A stretch of DNA of 64,000 nucleotides from Bacteroidaceae bacterium (GCA_017619335.1 JAFZSP010000062.1:1-64000), one strand, 5' to 3'; shown: positions 25,604-34,773, counted from the stretch's first letter. Numbers and translations are program-made. The notes: generated by a model from the letters alone, not told the origin.

Positions 25604-26441
25604 TGTGACAGGCTTCCACGGGGTGACCGAGGAAGATGGAGGCAGAGTCGTTGAAGAGTTTGGGTTGTTCTGTGGTGAGGAATTGGGCAGCACCACCTCG
25701 TGTGAGACGGTTCTCGATGGAGGGGTGACGCTGGAGATAATCCACGAGACTGGCAGAGACATATTTTCCCTGTGGAATCAGACGGATATGAGACGGTGTA
25801 CACGCGCGTACCTTATTATATAGCAAGGGAAAATGTGTACACCCGAGGATAATGGTGTCTATCTGCGGGTCTCGATGCAAAAGTTGCTGAATGTCCTTGT
25901 TGACAAAATAATCTGCTCCAGGACTGTCTGCTTCCCCGTTTTCCACAAGGGGAACCCACATGGGGCAGGCTTGGGCGGTTACTGTGACATCGGGATACAG
26001 GTGGCTGATTTCCAGCTCGTAGGTGCGGCTGCTGACTGTACCCTGTGTGGCCACGATGCCCACGTGACGGGTCTTCGTGAGCTGCCCGATGACTTCTGCT
26101 GTGGGGCGGATGACACCCAGGACACGGCGAGAAGGAAGACCCGAAGGGTCATCCGCTGCAGGGGGAAACAGAACGGGAAGGTCTCGCTGCTGAATGCTGC
26201 GCAGGGCTTTGGCAGAAGCGGTGTTGCAGGCCAGGATGACGAGTGGGCAACCCTGAGAAAAAAGATACCGCACAGCCTGGAGCGTGAATTCATAGACACG
26301 CTCGAAGCTGCGCGGACCGTATGGTGCACGGGCATTGTCCCCCAGATAGAGGTAGTCATACTGGGGCAGTCGTTGGCGGATCTGGTGCAAGATGGTCAAA
26401 CCGCCGTATCCGCTGTCAAAGATGCCGAGAGGTGCGGTCAA
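25593..26441 (-). CDS. murI: Glutamate racemase
   Basis: 282 residues. It supplies D-glutamate for peptidoglycan. Motifs: IFDSGYGGLT, YLGDNARAPYG, the first catalytic cysteine in ILACNTASAKALR and the second in ILGCTHFPLL. The start codon is TTG (MTAPLGIFDSG), overlapping the upstream skp-like stop as TTGA; no ATG is available before the conserved IFDSG, so the start is forced and coupled translation is likely. It is the last gene of the BamA/Skp operon, a linkage seen in other Bacteroidetes. Confidence 0.95.
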   Translation of the reverse strand: MTAPLGIFDSGYGGLTILHQIRQRLPQYDYLYLGDNARAPYGPRSFERVYEFTLQAVRYLFSQGCPLVILACNTASAKALRSIQQRDLPVLFPPAADDPSGLPSRRVLGVIRPTAEVIGQLTKTRHVGIVATQGTVSSRTYELEISHLYPDVTVTAQACPMWVPLVENGEADSPGADYFVNKDIQQLLHRDPQIDTIILGCTHFPLLYNKVRACTPSHIRLIPQGKYVSASLVDYLQRHPSIENRLTRGGAAQFLTTEQPKLFNDSASIFLGHPVEACHITL

Positions 26442-26974
26442 TTGGCTTCCTTGATACCCAGTTTGACGAGCACGGAATCCGTGACATTCACGCCCAGGTG
26501 CGGATTGATGAAGGGGAGCGTGTTGCCATCGGTGTTGAGGATGTACATTAATCCTTGTGACGTTCCCACGGCCTGAATGGCATCGTTGAGGCGTTGCAGG
26601 ATGGGCTGATGGAGGTCAGCTTCGGCCTTGCGCAGGAGATCGTTACTCTCGCGGCGGAACTTGGTGCTTTTCTCCATGAGTTCCTGAAGCTCTGTCTGCC
26701 TCTTCTGCATGATGCTGGCGGGGAAGTCTTTCTGTCCGTGCAGAAACTCAGCGAACTTGCGCTGGAACTCGTCCTCGGAGCGAGTGGCCTCGGCCTCGTA
26801 TTTCTTCTTGAGTTCTACGAAGCTGGCCTTGGCTTGTGCATACTCCGGCATCTGCTCATAGACAGCTTTGTAACTGAGGTATCCGAAGCGCGCCTGGGGT
26901 TGTGGCAGCGGTGCTACCTGTGCCATGAGGGCCATGGGCAGCAGGAAAAAGAGGGAAAGGAAGAAACGTTTCAT
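26438..26974 (-). CDS. OmpH/Skp-family periplasmic chaperone (third paralogue)
   Basis: 178 residues with signal peptide MKRFFLSLFFLLPMALMAQ. The mature form has the Skp layout: short beta start (RFGYLSYKAVYEQMPEYAQA), long charged helices (residues 50-130) and a beta end (YILNTDGNTLPFINPHLGVNVTDSVLVKLGI). Skp proteins hold unfolded outer-membrane proteins on their way to BamA, which is encoded three genes upstream. It is the most divergent of the three copies and overlaps murI by four bases. Confidence 0.9.
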   Translation of the reverse strand: MKRFFLSLFFLLPMALMAQVAPLPQPQARFGYLSYKAVYEQMPEYAQAKASFVELKKKYEAEATRSEDEFQRKFAEFLHGQKDFPASIMQKRQTELQELMEKSTKFRRESNDLLRKAEADLHQPILQRLNDAIQAVGTSQGLMYILNTDGNTLPFINPHLGVNVTDSVLVKLGIKEAN

Positions 26975-27026
26975 ATTGCAGAATGCAAAATTAAGAATTC
27001 ACTATTGAAACCTGAAAGCCTGATTA

Positions 27027-27524
27027 TCAGAGGCCCAGTGCTTTCTTGAGCTCAGGCGTGACATCGGTGCTGAGCTTGGGGCTGATGTAGGGAATTCCGG
27101 CAGTAGTGTCCATGATATAGACATATCCACCTTCTTCACCCACTTTCTTGACAGCTGTCAACACCTTGTCCTGAATGGCCTGGAGCTTCTCCATCTGAGC
27201 TTTCTGGAAAGCCTGCTGGTTCTCCTGGAGGCTCTGCTGGTAGCGCTGGTAGAGGTCGTTGAGTTCCTGCTCACGACGAGCACGCATGTTTTCCAGGAGG
27301 TTGGCCTGTTCTTTCTGGTATTCGTCGGCCTTCTTCTGAAGTTCGTCCTGCATACGCTTCTGGTCGTCTTCATAGACCTTGGCGAGGTTCTGGAGTTCTG
27401 TACGCATGGTGGCAGTCTCAGGCATGGCTTCCATGATTTCCTGAGAGTTGAAGTGTCCGAACTTCTGTGCCATAATGGTGAGGGGTGCAAGCATGAGGAA
27501 TGCTGCGAAGAGAATCTTTTTCAT
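27027..27524 (-). CDS. OmpH/Skp-family periplasmic chaperone (second paralogue)
   Basis: 165 residues, signal peptide MKKILFAAFLMLAPLTIMAQ. It has the canonical Bacteroidetes Skp pattern: FGHFNSQEIMEAMPETATMRTELQNLAKVYED, a long helical hairpin rich in Glu, Gln and Lys, and YVYIMDTTAGIPYISPKLSTDVTPELKKALGL at the end. It lies 40 bases after the first paralogue and 52 bases before the third, all downstream of bamA. Confidence 0.92.
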   Translation of the reverse strand: MKKILFAAFLMLAPLTIMAQKFGHFNSQEIMEAMPETATMRTELQNLAKVYEDDQKRMQDELQKKADEYQKEQANLLENMRARREQELNDLYQRYQQSLQENQQAFQKAQMEKLQAIQDKVLTAVKKVGEEGGYVYIMDTTAGIPYISPKLSTDVTPELKKALGL

Positions 27525-27564
27525 TTGTTGATTTGATGTTTATTGGTTTAAAATTGATTCTTAT

Positions 27565-28104
27565 TTATTGGGCATAACCCAGCTTGGTGAGGACCTCGCT
27601 GGAGATGTCTATCTTGGGTGATGCGAAGATGATGCCGTTGTCACTGGCTCTGTCCAGGACGAGGCTGTAACCTTTTGACTCACAGATTTCCTTGACGGCA
27701 TTGTAGATCTCGTCATTGATGGGCGTCATGAGGCTCTCGCGCTTCTTGAAGAGTTCACCTTCCGGTCCGAAGTATTTCTTCTTCAGGTCAGCTGCCTCTT
27801 TCTCCTTGGCCACGATGGCTCCCTCGCGTTCTTTCTTCTGTTCTGCGCTGAGGAAAACGGACTCAGACTGGTAGGTCTTGTAAAGCGTCTGTGCCTCTGT
27901 GGTGAGTGCCTCAATCTCTGCCTGCCACTTGCGGGAAATCTGATTGAGCTGTTCGTTGGCGCGCTCGTAGGCTGGAATGTTCTTCAGGATATATTCCATG
28001 TCTATGAGCACAAACTTCTGTGCATGGAGAAGGGAAGTCCCCTCCCAGCCTCCCCCAAGGGGGAGGAGAAAAAGAATAGCGAATAACGCTGCATAATGTT
28101 TCAT
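27565..28104 (-). CDS. OmpH/Skp-family periplasmic chaperone (first paralogue) with repeat in signal peptide
   Basis: 179 residues if started at MKHYAALFAILFLL; ATGs at 28113 and 28116 are alternatives. The mature protein is a normal Skp (KFVLIDMEYILKNIPAYERANEQL, helices, IIFASPKIDISSEVLTKLGYAQ). The signal peptide is unusual: after AILFLLP the sequence LGGGWEGTSLLHAQ replaces the usual hydrophobic end and cleavage site. Those codons come from a palindromic repeat element (28034-28067) that is inserted in frame. Export may still work because HAQ could be the cleavage site. Confidence 0.88.
   Translation of the reverse strand: MKHYAALFAILFLLPLGGGWEGTSLLHAQKFVLIDMEYILKNIPAYERANEQLNQISRKWQAEIEALTTEAQTLYKTYQSESVFLSAEQKKEREGAIVAKEKEAADLKKKYFGPEGELFKKRESLMTPINDEIYNAVKEICESKGYSLVLDRASDNGIIFASPKIDISSEVLTKLGYAQ
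28034..28067. repeat. REP-like palindromic element, copy 1, inside skp
   Basis: Core CCTCCCCCAAGGGGGAGG preceded by GTCCCCTCCCAG. It matches the reverse complement of 28148-28182 with few differences, so the two copies are inverted relative to each other. It lies in the signal-peptide codons of the first Skp gene. Confidence 0.8.
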
Positions 28105-28147
28105 TGTATTCATCATTATTATTTGTTATGTTTTCTTTTTTAAGAAT

Positions 28148-28182
28148 CACTCCCCCTTGGGGGAGGTAAGGAGGGGACTCCT
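28148..28182. repeat. REP-like palindromic element, copy 2, between bamA and skp
   Basis: ACTCCCCCTTGGGGGAGG followed by TAAGGAGGGGACTCC; it ends directly at the bamA stop codon (28183-28185). It forms a strong local hairpin and could pair with copy 1 about 80 bases away. Confidence 0.8.
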
Positions 28183-30828
28183 TTAAAACTCTTGTCCAAG
28201 TATGAAGTGGAACTGGCTGCCTCCGTAGGTCTTGCTGCCAAAGACTTTGTCAAAGCCGTAGGCCCAGTCAATACCCAAGAGTCCCACCATCGGGAGGAAG
28301 ATGCGGACACCGGCACCAGCGGAACGTTTCATGTCAAAGGGATTGAAGTCCTTCAGGTCATTCCAGGCGTTACCTCCTTCGAGGAAGGCGAGGCCATAGA
28401 TATTGGTGGAGTTGCTAAGAATGAACGGATAACGCAGTTCCAGCGTGAAGCGGTCATAGGCGTAACCTGTGTAGCCTCGCGGTGTGAGAGAACCGTTGTC
28501 ATAACCTCTGAGGCCGATGGTCTCAGTGGCGTAGCTATAGGAATAACCGCTCATGCCGTCACCTCCCACGTAGAAGGTCTCGAAGGGTGATTTCTTGTTG
28601 GAGTTATAACTGCCGAGAAGTCCGAGTTCCACGCGTGTCATCAGCACGGGGCAGTGTTTCTGTGAGCCGGAGAGGGGCGTGTAGGTGCGGCTCTTGAACT
28701 TCCATTTGTGGTACTCGATGAACTTGTACTTCTTCTGCAATTCGTTCATGTAGTTGCTGGAGTTGGGGTTATTGCCCAGTGATGCATAATCACGTCCGTC
28801 CCAGAGGGAGTACGGTGGTGTGGCGCTGACAGAGAAGAGGAATTCCGAACCTCGCTTGGGGTAGATGGGGTTATCGGTGCTGTTGCGTGAGAGGTTGACA
28901 CTGATGGCAATGTTGTTACACGTGCCATTGGTGATGAGGAAGTATTCCCAGTCCTTGAGGTTGTAACGTGTGTAGCTGAGGTCGGCAGAGAGTGTGAAAT
29001 AGTCATCGGGCCAGGTGAGGCGCTTACCCCATCCGAGAGAGAAGCCATAGATTTTCACATACTTATCCGGGTCGTAGAAGTTCTCATAATAGTTGCCGTA
29101 GCTGGAACCGTAGCCGTAGAGGTAATTATAATAGGAGTTATAATAACTGCTGTTATAGTAACGGTCACTGACGTCGGTCTGCTTTGAGAAGAATGCCGAG
29201 AAGCTGAGGGAGTTGGGTCGTTTGCCTCCGAACCACGGGTTGAGGTAGTTGATGCTGTAGGCCTGGTAGTACTGTCCATTGGTTTGTCCGCTTATGCTGA
29301 ACGTCTCACCATTACCCTGCGGCATGATGCCTCGACGGAGTCCCTTGGGATTGAGGAGGTTGGCCATGGAGAAGTTGCTGAACTTCAAGCCCAACTTGCC
29401 TATGACACCCGTCTGTCCGTAACCCAAGGAGAACTCCACCTGGTCTGTACTCTTGGGCTCCAGGTTCCAGATGATATCCACCGTTCCGTTGTCGGGATCG
29501 GGCTTGAGGTCGGGCTTGATCGCTTCTGGGTCAAAGTGTCCCATGGAGGCGATTTCACGATAGGAACGTTCGTAGGCGGTCTTGGAGAAGAGGTCACCCG
29601 GCTTGGTGCGCAGTTCACGGCGAACGACATTCTCATAGACGCGGTCGTTACCCACGATGGAAACCTTGCTGATGTAGGCCTGGCGGTTCTCCTCCAATCT
29701 CATCTCCAAATCCACGCTGTCACCCACAATGTTGATTTCCACGGGCGTGAGGCGGTAGAAGAGGTAACCGTTGTCATAGTAATAGTTGCCCACGGCATCA
29801 TCGTCCTTGTTCAGTCGCTTCTCCAGATGGGTACGGTCATAGACATCTCCCTTGCTCATGCGCAGGATTTGGTTGAGTTGCTCTGTGGTATAGACGGTAT
29901 TGCCCACCCAGTCGATGTTGCGGACATAATACTTCTGCCCTTCCTCCACACGGACGAAGATATCCACGGAGTTCTCATCATGATGCACCACGCTGTCTTC
30001 CACGATGCGAGCATCACGATAACCCAACTCATTGTACTTGGTAATGAGGTTTTCCTTGTCGGCCTTCCAGCGCTCCTCGATATACTTGCGGGAGCGGAAC
30101 CAGCTGCTGAGCTTTCCCTTTTCCTTGGTCTTCTTGAAAGCTCCGTTGCTGAACAGCGTACCTTTGATATCCTTGGTGCTAAGGGCTTGGTTGCCTTCAA
30201 CTGTGATACTGTTTACCTTCACCTTGTCCTTCTTGATGATGTTGACCTTCAGGAATATCTTTCCGGGTTCAGAGAGATTATCGTGCTGGATGAACTCGAA
30301 CTCTGCATTCTTGTAGCCCTTACCATCATAGTATTTCTTTCCCCAAACGCGGGCACGGTCCAGCATATTGGGTGTCAACTGGGACTCCTTAATCAGACCG
30401 AGCTTCTTTTCCAGTTCTTCCCGTTCGCTCTTCTTGACGCCATCGATATCAATCTGTGAAATTCTTGGCTGTGCGGTGAGTTTGATGGTCAGATAGATAT
30501 TGTCACCCACGATGCTGTCTGCTATAATGGAGACATCACTGAAGAGACCGTGCTTCCAGTAACGTCTGGCGGCCTTGGTGATTTCTTCTCCTGGAATCTT
30601 CACTCGCTGACCGATTTGGAGTCCAGAGAGTCCGATGAGCATGTAATCCTCATAACTCTGCACACCCTCCACGTTGATGCCGCCGATGTAATATTCTTGG
30701 GGTGTACGCTGATAATCCACAGTGGGGTTAACCACCTTCTCCTGCAGTTGGGCCGATGTGGGAAGCACACCAGCCAACCATCCGAGCAAGATGGCCACTC
30801 CGTATTTTATGGTTCTATTTTTGAACAT
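28183..30828 (-). CDS. bamA: BamA outer-membrane protein assembly factor
   Basis: 881 residues with signal peptide (MFKNRTIKYGVAILLGWLAGVLPTSA). Residues about 45-440 contain the five POTRA domains (for example YYIGGINVEGVQSYEDYMLI, KVNSITVEGNQALSTKDI, YYVRNIDWVGNTVYTTEQL), and residues 450-881 the 16-strand Omp85 barrel. The lid-locking motif is present as IGLRGYDNGSLTPRG and the C-terminus ends FHFILGQEF with the final aromatic residue. It inserts outer-membrane proteins and is essential in Gram-negatives. Three Skp genes follow and uppS precedes it by 34 bases. Tyr-rich insertions (YYNSSYYNSYYNYLYGYGS) sit in one barrel loop. Confidence 0.96.
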   Translation of the reverse strand: MFKNRTIKYGVAILLGWLAGVLPTSAQLQEKVVNPTVDYQRTPQEYYIGGINVEGVQSYEDYMLIGLSGLQIGQRVKIPGEEITKAARRYWKHGLFSDVSIIADSIVGDNIYLTIKLTAQPRISQIDIDGVKKSEREELEKKLGLIKESQLTPNMLDRARVWGKKYYDGKGYKNAEFEFIQHDNLSEPGKIFLKVNIIKKDKVKVNSITVEGNQALSTKDIKGTLFSNGAFKKTKEKGKLSSWFRSRKYIEERWKADKENLITKYNELGYRDARIVEDSVVHHDENSVDIFVRVEEGQKYYVRNIDWVGNTVYTTEQLNQILRMSKGDVYDRTHLEKRLNKDDDAVGNYYYDNGYLFYRLTPVEINIVGDSVDLEMRLEENRQAYISKVSIVGNDRVYENVVRRELRTKPGDLFSKTAYERSYREIASMGHFDPEAIKPDLKPDPDNGTVDIIWNLEPKSTDQVEFSLGYGQTGVIGKLGLKFSNFSMANLLNPKGLRRGIMPQGNGETFSISGQTNGQYYQAYSINYLNPWFGGKRPNSLSFSAFFSKQTDVSDRYYNSSYYNSYYNYLYGYGSSYGNYYENFYDPDKYVKIYGFSLGWGKRLTWPDDYFTLSADLSYTRYNLKDWEYFLITNGTCNNIAISVNLSRNSTDNPIYPKRGSEFLFSVSATPPYSLWDGRDYASLGNNPNSSNYMNELQKKYKFIEYHKWKFKSRTYTPLSGSQKHCPVLMTRVELGLLGSYNSNKKSPFETFYVGGDGMSGYSYSYATETIGLRGYDNGSLTPRGYTGYAYDRFTLELRYPFILSNSTNIYGLAFLEGGNAWNDLKDFNPFDMKRSAGAGVRIFLPMVGLLGIDWAYGFDKVFGSKTYGGSQFHFILGQEF

Positions 30829-30862
30829 TCACTTTCAACTATTTACACTAAACTCAAAACAC

Positions 30863-31588
30863 TCAACTCTCGACTTTAGTCACCTGCTCACTGGTCTTGC
30901 CATAACGGCGCTCGCGACCTTGGTAGTCTGCGATGGCGCGATGGAGACATTCCTCGTCGAAGTCGGGCCAATAGGTGTCACAGAAATAGAGCTCGCTGTA
31001 GGCTATCTGCCAAAGCAGGTAGTTACTGATGCGCTCTTCACCGCCTGTGCGGATGAGCAAATCCGGGTCTGGCATGAATCGCGTCTCCAAATGCTGACTG
31101 ATGACGTCCTCTGTAATATCCTCTGGTGCGATACCTTCACGTGCAATATCTTGCATGGCCTTGGTGAGTTCCCATCGTGAAGAATAGCTCAGTGCGATGA
31201 TAGCTGTCATGCGGTCATTATTCTTGGTGCGTTCTTCCAGTCCTCTCACACACTCCTGCACAGCAGGCGGCAGACGATCGATGTCTCCAATGGTACGGAA
31301 ACGCACGTTGTTCTTCATGAAAATCTCGTCCTCCAGACTGTCTAAGAGCAGCTGCATGAGGGCTTCCACCTCTTCCGCAGGACGATTCCAGTTTTCTGTG
31401 GAGAAGGTGTAGAGCGTGAGGTACTTCACCCCTAAGCGTGTACACTCGGAGGTGATTTTGATGACTGTTTCCACGCCCTCTGCGTGTCCTGCCATACGGG
31501 GCAGTCCCTTGGCTTTTGCCCAGCGTCCATTGCCGTCCATAGTGATGGCAATGTGAGTGGGGATGCGGTTTCTATCGAGTTCTACCAT
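30863..31588 (-). CDS. uppS: Isoprenyl transferase (undecaprenyl diphosphate synthase)
   Basis: 241 residues, normal length. Cis-prenyltransferase motifs: [24 protein letters not shown] with catalytic D18, [15 protein letters not shown] and the C-terminal [27 protein letters not shown]. It makes the C55 lipid carrier for peptidoglycan and surface glycans from farnesyl and isopentenyl diphosphates. It lies between a DUF6089 barrel gene and bamA, as is usual in Bacteroidetes. Confidence 0.96.
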   Translation of the reverse strand: MVELDRNRIPTHIAITMDGNGRWAKAKGLPRMAGHAEGVETVIKITSECTRLGVKYLTLYTFSTENWNRPAEEVEALMQLLLDSLEDEIFMKNNVRFRTIGDIDRLPPAVQECVRGLEERTKNNDRMTAIIALSYSSRWELTKAMQDIAREGIAPEDITEDVISQHLETRFMPDPDLLIRTGGEERISNYLLWQIAYSELYFCDTYWPDFDEECLHRAIADYQGRERRYGKTSEQVTKVES

Positions 31589-31620
31589 GATGAGATATGT
31601 TCGTTGTATCGTTTAGAATC

Positions 31621-32331
31621 TTAATTATTGCACTTGCGCAGTTTGGGAGAGATGTCGTAGGTCAGCGTGACGAGCATCAGCTGATAGGCGTCTCTGTTCT
31701 TGAAGACATCTCCACGGATGCCGTAGGGGTCTTCGAGGTGTGTGTGGTCCAACTTGTCCGTGGAGGAGAAGCGGATGGTCCACTCGAATCCCACGTTCAC
31801 ACGTGGCTTGATTTTGTAACGCAGGCCTGCTCCTAAAGGGAGCACCAGTCCGCCAGTCGTTTCGCCACCGTCTCCGAATCCGATGCAGAATCCGGCTCCT
31901 GCCAGCAGATAGGGTGTCCAGCGTCGGAGGCCCTTGTAGGCGGCTCCCATGCCGTAGCCGAAGAAATTCAGCTCAAATTGTGCGGCCACATCCACCACAT
32001 TTCTGCTGAAATGAATGGTCTGTGCTGCTGCACCGCCTGCTGCTGTCTGGCTGAGCGGGTCCTCCGGGATAAAGACCCCTTTGGTGTCTCCGCTGATGTG
32101 TCCCCAGGCGGCGTTGGTCTTGATGACCATGCGTTGGTTGAGGTTGCGTCGCCAGATGAAGGAGGCTGCCAGACCAGGGTTGGTGAGGAAGCCGCCACCA
32201 GCATCGCCTACGTAGGAGGCAATACCCACTCCACCGCCGATTTCCTGCTGGTATTCCAGCACATCACCGCTCTGGGCTCTGAGGCCAAAGGCAGCGAGCA
32301 GGGTGAGCAGAAGGAGTGTGAGGCGTCGCAT
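31621..32331 (-). CDS. DUF6089-type outer-membrane beta-barrel protein
   Basis: 236 residues with signal peptide MRRLTLLLLTLLAAFGLRAQ. The mature protein is a small barrel: EIGGGVGIASYVGDAGGG, ASFIWRRNLNQRMVIKTNAAWGHISGDTKG, AQFELNFFGYGMGA, WTPYLLAGAGFCIGFG, LPLGAGLRYKIKPRVNVGFEWTIRFSSTDKLD. These features match the family placed upstream of uppS/bamA in Bacteroidetes, whose role is unknown but presumably in outer-membrane biogenesis. It follows the DUF6242 lipoprotein gene by 27 bases. Confidence 0.85.
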   Translation of the reverse strand: MRRLTLLLLTLLAAFGLRAQSGDVLEYQQEIGGGVGIASYVGDAGGGFLTNPGLAASFIWRRNLNQRMVIKTNAAWGHISGDTKGVFIPEDPLSQTAAGGAAAQTIHFSRNVVDVAAQFELNFFGYGMGAAYKGLRRWTPYLLAGAGFCIGFGDGGETTGGLVLPLGAGLRYKIKPRVNVGFEWTIRFSSTDKLDHTHLEDPYGIRGDVFKNRDAYQLMLVTLTYDISPKLRKCNN

Positions 32332-32358
32332 GGGTTGAGCGGGCTTTATCGCGTTCGT

Positions 32359-33774
32359 TTACTCACCATAACCATTAAATCGCACACACCATAGCTGTTC
32401 GCCAGCCACCAACCAGATGTATTCGTCTGAGACGGCGGCTGTGACAGGTGCGGTGGTGTCTGTGAGGGCATTGACGAGGGCCTCTGGTGCTGTGAGATAG
32501 GAATCTTGTTTCCAGTTGAGGCCGTTGTCATAACTGATGTATAGAGCATCCAGTGGAGTGTGGTTACCCGTCCATGTGTTGCCTCCGAGCGCCATGAGGA
32601 TGTCGTCGTAGGCCAGAAGGTTGGGGTGCTTCCAGCAGGGCAGTTGGTTGGAGGAACTGTTCTCGTCGGTGAAAAGTACCCACGATTCGTTATTCTCTTC
32701 CAGCAGTCCCCAGACAGAAAGGGTCTCAGATGTGCTACCATTCATCGTCCCCACCATGAGAACGCGGCTGTTGCCATTCTCCTGTTCGTAGGACACTGAT
32801 GCAGAGGGCCTGGTGTTGGGCGTTTTCTCACAGTCCATGAGGTTCCAAACTTCGCCATCGGCAGAGGAGGCCATGAAGTCTGTCTGTCCAAAGGCGTAGG
32901 GTCCCAAGTTTCTCCAGACAAAGGCGTAAAGAGTTGTCTCTGAGGCTGCCACGAGATGCACTTCTCTGAGCATCGTGGCATCCTGAACGACCTCTGTCCA
33001 ATCCGCTCCGTTGTTGGAGTGGAAGACTTTACCCGTAGTGGTGGAGAGCCAGATGGCGTTCCGGAAGACGAGTGCAGTATTCACATCGGCTGTTGCGGGC
33101 AGTCCTGTGCAAACTTGTTCTATCCATGAATTGTCTGTGGGGAGACCATCGGATGCAATGGTGCCAGTAGTGGTTGCGAACACTGTTCCGTCTTCACTGC
33201 TGCTCAGCACCACTGCTTTCCGGTCAAGGAAGAGGAGCTTGGCGTCCTGACGGTTGTTCAGGGCTGGGATGCCTGTGAACTGTTGCCAGGTATATTCCAG
33301 AGGATTGTTCTGACGCACCTTGAAGGTAGCCCTGTATTGATGGTATCCGCTGCCATCAAGGGCATAGGCACGGAAGAGGAGGGGCTCCGTGAAGTCTATG
33401 CTGTCAGCGGTGCTGAAGCTTGTCCACATCGTGGTGTCGGCCTCGGGCGCATAGACAAAAAGTCCCGTTCCAGAAATGGTTGCCAGCACAGCATTCAGCT
33501 GTGTGCCCATGGGAAACGGTTCTACATTGGTGATGACCCCATCCACTTGGTCTATCACAATCTTATAGAGGCTTCCTTTGAAGGCGATGGTATAGGTGCT
33601 GTCTTCACCCTTGGAACTGGTCGTGTGGATAATGCGCTTCATCTGTCCCAGGGTGAATCCACTGATATAGCAGTCACTGCTGACGGTATATTCGTTGCTG
33701 TTGGACGAACATGCGCCTGCCATGATGACGATGAAAAGGATGGCAAAAATGCCGTATAATGATTTCTTCTTCAT
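32359..33774 (-). CDS. DUF6242-type lipoprotein
   Basis: 471 residues. Lipoprotein signal MKKKSLYGIFAILFIVIMAGAC with the acylated Cys at 22. Residues about 30-160 are a beta-rich N-terminal domain (CYISGFTLGQMKRIIHTTSSKGEDSTYTI) and residues 165-470 a beta-propeller-like part with Asp-box-like turns (WYST-type SSSEDGTVFATTTG, HSNNGADWTEV, SSADGEVWNLMDC, SYDNGLNWKQDSYL). The family is known to me only as DUF6242 from Bacteroidales. As first gene of the operon, with its own promoter, it may take part in envelope assembly. Confidence 0.82.
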   Translation of the reverse strand: MKKKSLYGIFAILFIVIMAGACSSNSNEYTVSSDCYISGFTLGQMKRIIHTTSSKGEDSTYTIAFKGSLYKIVIDQVDGVITNVEPFPMGTQLNAVLATISGTGLFVYAPEADTTMWTSFSTADSIDFTEPLLFRAYALDGSGYHQYRATFKVRQNNPLEYTWQQFTGIPALNNRQDAKLLFLDRKAVVLSSSEDGTVFATTTGTIASDGLPTDNSWIEQVCTGLPATADVNTALVFRNAIWLSTTTGKVFHSNNGADWTEVVQDATMLREVHLVAASETTLYAFVWRNLGPYAFGQTDFMASSADGEVWNLMDCEKTPNTRPSASVSYEQENGNSRVLMVGTMNGSTSETLSVWGLLEENNESWVLFTDENSSSNQLPCWKHPNLLAYDDILMALGGNTWTGNHTPLDALYISYDNGLNWKQDSYLTAPEALVNALTDTTAPVTAAVSDEYIWLVAGEQLWCVRFNGYGE

Positions 33775-33797
33775 TGAGTTCTTGTCAAAAACGGCTA

Positions 33798-33805
33798 CAA
33801 AAGTA
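33798..33805 (-). promoter_or_regulatory. Promoter -7 box (TACTTTTG) of the bamA operon
   Basis: TACTTTTG on the minus strand, 23 bases before the DUF6242 ATG. No terminator-like hairpin is seen within the operon except the REP-like pair around the first skp gene. Confidence 0.65.
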
Positions 33806-33865
33806 CGGAATAATGCAGTTTTAGCGAAAAAAAGCGCTGTTAAAAGTAGCTTTTACACCATATTA

Positions 33866-34756
33866 TTAGGTAAAATTAACGTGAATGGGCCGCCCTTTAG
33901 GGTCTGTTTTCATTTCAGGAGCCTTCACACCGTCTTTCAACAACAGCGTGGAACGCTCTATGTAGGCCTCATCCCAGAGGTCTGCATCTATGTAGGCTTG
34001 CAGTGTTTGTGCGCCGCCTTCGACGAGGAGAGATTGAACAGGCGGGATGAGGCTCTCCCCTCGAGATAACACTATTCTTTTCGGATTTTTACCTGGCCAG
34101 AAACGGGTGGTGAGGCTGGGCTGATCCAGTTCCCATGTGCGATGTCCTACGAGGATGGCTTCATGGTTGGCACGCAGCCTGTGAACCAACATCTGTGTCC
34201 AAGGTGTGGAGAAGCGAACAGCGGGACCATCGGCTGCAGACTGACGACGACGGTCAATGAATCCATCGGCACTCTCTGCCCACTTCAAGGTAATGTAGGG
34301 GCGATGCAACGTGTGGAAGGTGATGAACTTGCGGTTCAGCCATCGACACTCCTTCTCCAACACCCCCACAACAACTTCTGCACCAGCCTCTTGCAGGCGA
34401 CGGATGCCTCGTCCGCTGACTTTCTCATTGGGGTCCAGACAACCCACCACCACACGGCGGAAGCCCTTCTCCACCAGCAGCTCGGCACACGGTGGTGTCT
34501 TGCCCCAATGGCTGCAGGGTTCCAGGCTCACGTAGATGGTGGATTCCGGTAACAAGTGCTCGTCCTCCGGACGCACAGAACGCACTGCATTAACCTCTGC
34601 ATGAGGCCCACCATACAGCCGATGCCAGCCTTCCCCGACAATGCGTCCCTGATGCACAATCACGGCTCCCACCATCGGATTGGGAGCTGTGGTGAACTCG
34701 CCGTGCTTGGCCAGTTGCAGGCAACGACTCATGTATTTCTCGTCTTCTGTCATCAT
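33866..34756 (-). CDS. ribD: Bifunctional pyrimidine deaminase/reductase RibD
   Basis: 296 residues from the first of two adjacent ATGs (MMTEDEKYMSRCLQLA). It catalyses two steps of riboflavin synthesis. The deaminase half has zinc ligands in GGPHAEVNAV and LEPCSHWGKTPPC; the reductase half is seen in YITLKWAESADGFI and LLVEGGAQTLQAYIDADLWDE. It is somewhat shorter than many RibD proteins (about 350), the reductase half being compact. The TATCTTTG box ends eight bases before the first ATG, so the longer open frame upstream is not translated and the mRNA is probably leaderless. Confidence 0.92.
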   Translation of the reverse strand: MMTEDEKYMSRCLQLAKHGEFTTAPNPMVGAVIVHQGRIVGEGWHRLYGGPHAEVNAVRSVRPEDEHLLPESTIYVSLEPCSHWGKTPPCAELLVEKGFRRVVVGCLDPNEKVSGRGIRRLQEAGAEVVVGVLEKECRWLNRKFITFHTLHRPYITLKWAESADGFIDRRRQSAADGPAVRFSTPWTQMLVHRLRANHEAILVGHRTWELDQPSLTTRFWPGKNPKRIVLSRGESLIPPVQSLLVEGGAQTLQAYIDADLWDEAYIERSTLLLKDGVKAPEMKTDPKGRPIHVNFT

Positions 34757-34764
34757 TTTGGGTG

Positions 34765-34772
34765 CAAAGATA
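34765..34772 (-). promoter_or_regulatory. Promoter -7 box (TATCTTTG) abutting the ribD ATG
   Basis: TATCTTTG, then CACCCAAA, then ATGATG. Same spacing as at the antiporter gene. Confidence 0.7.
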
Positions 34773-34773
34773 C

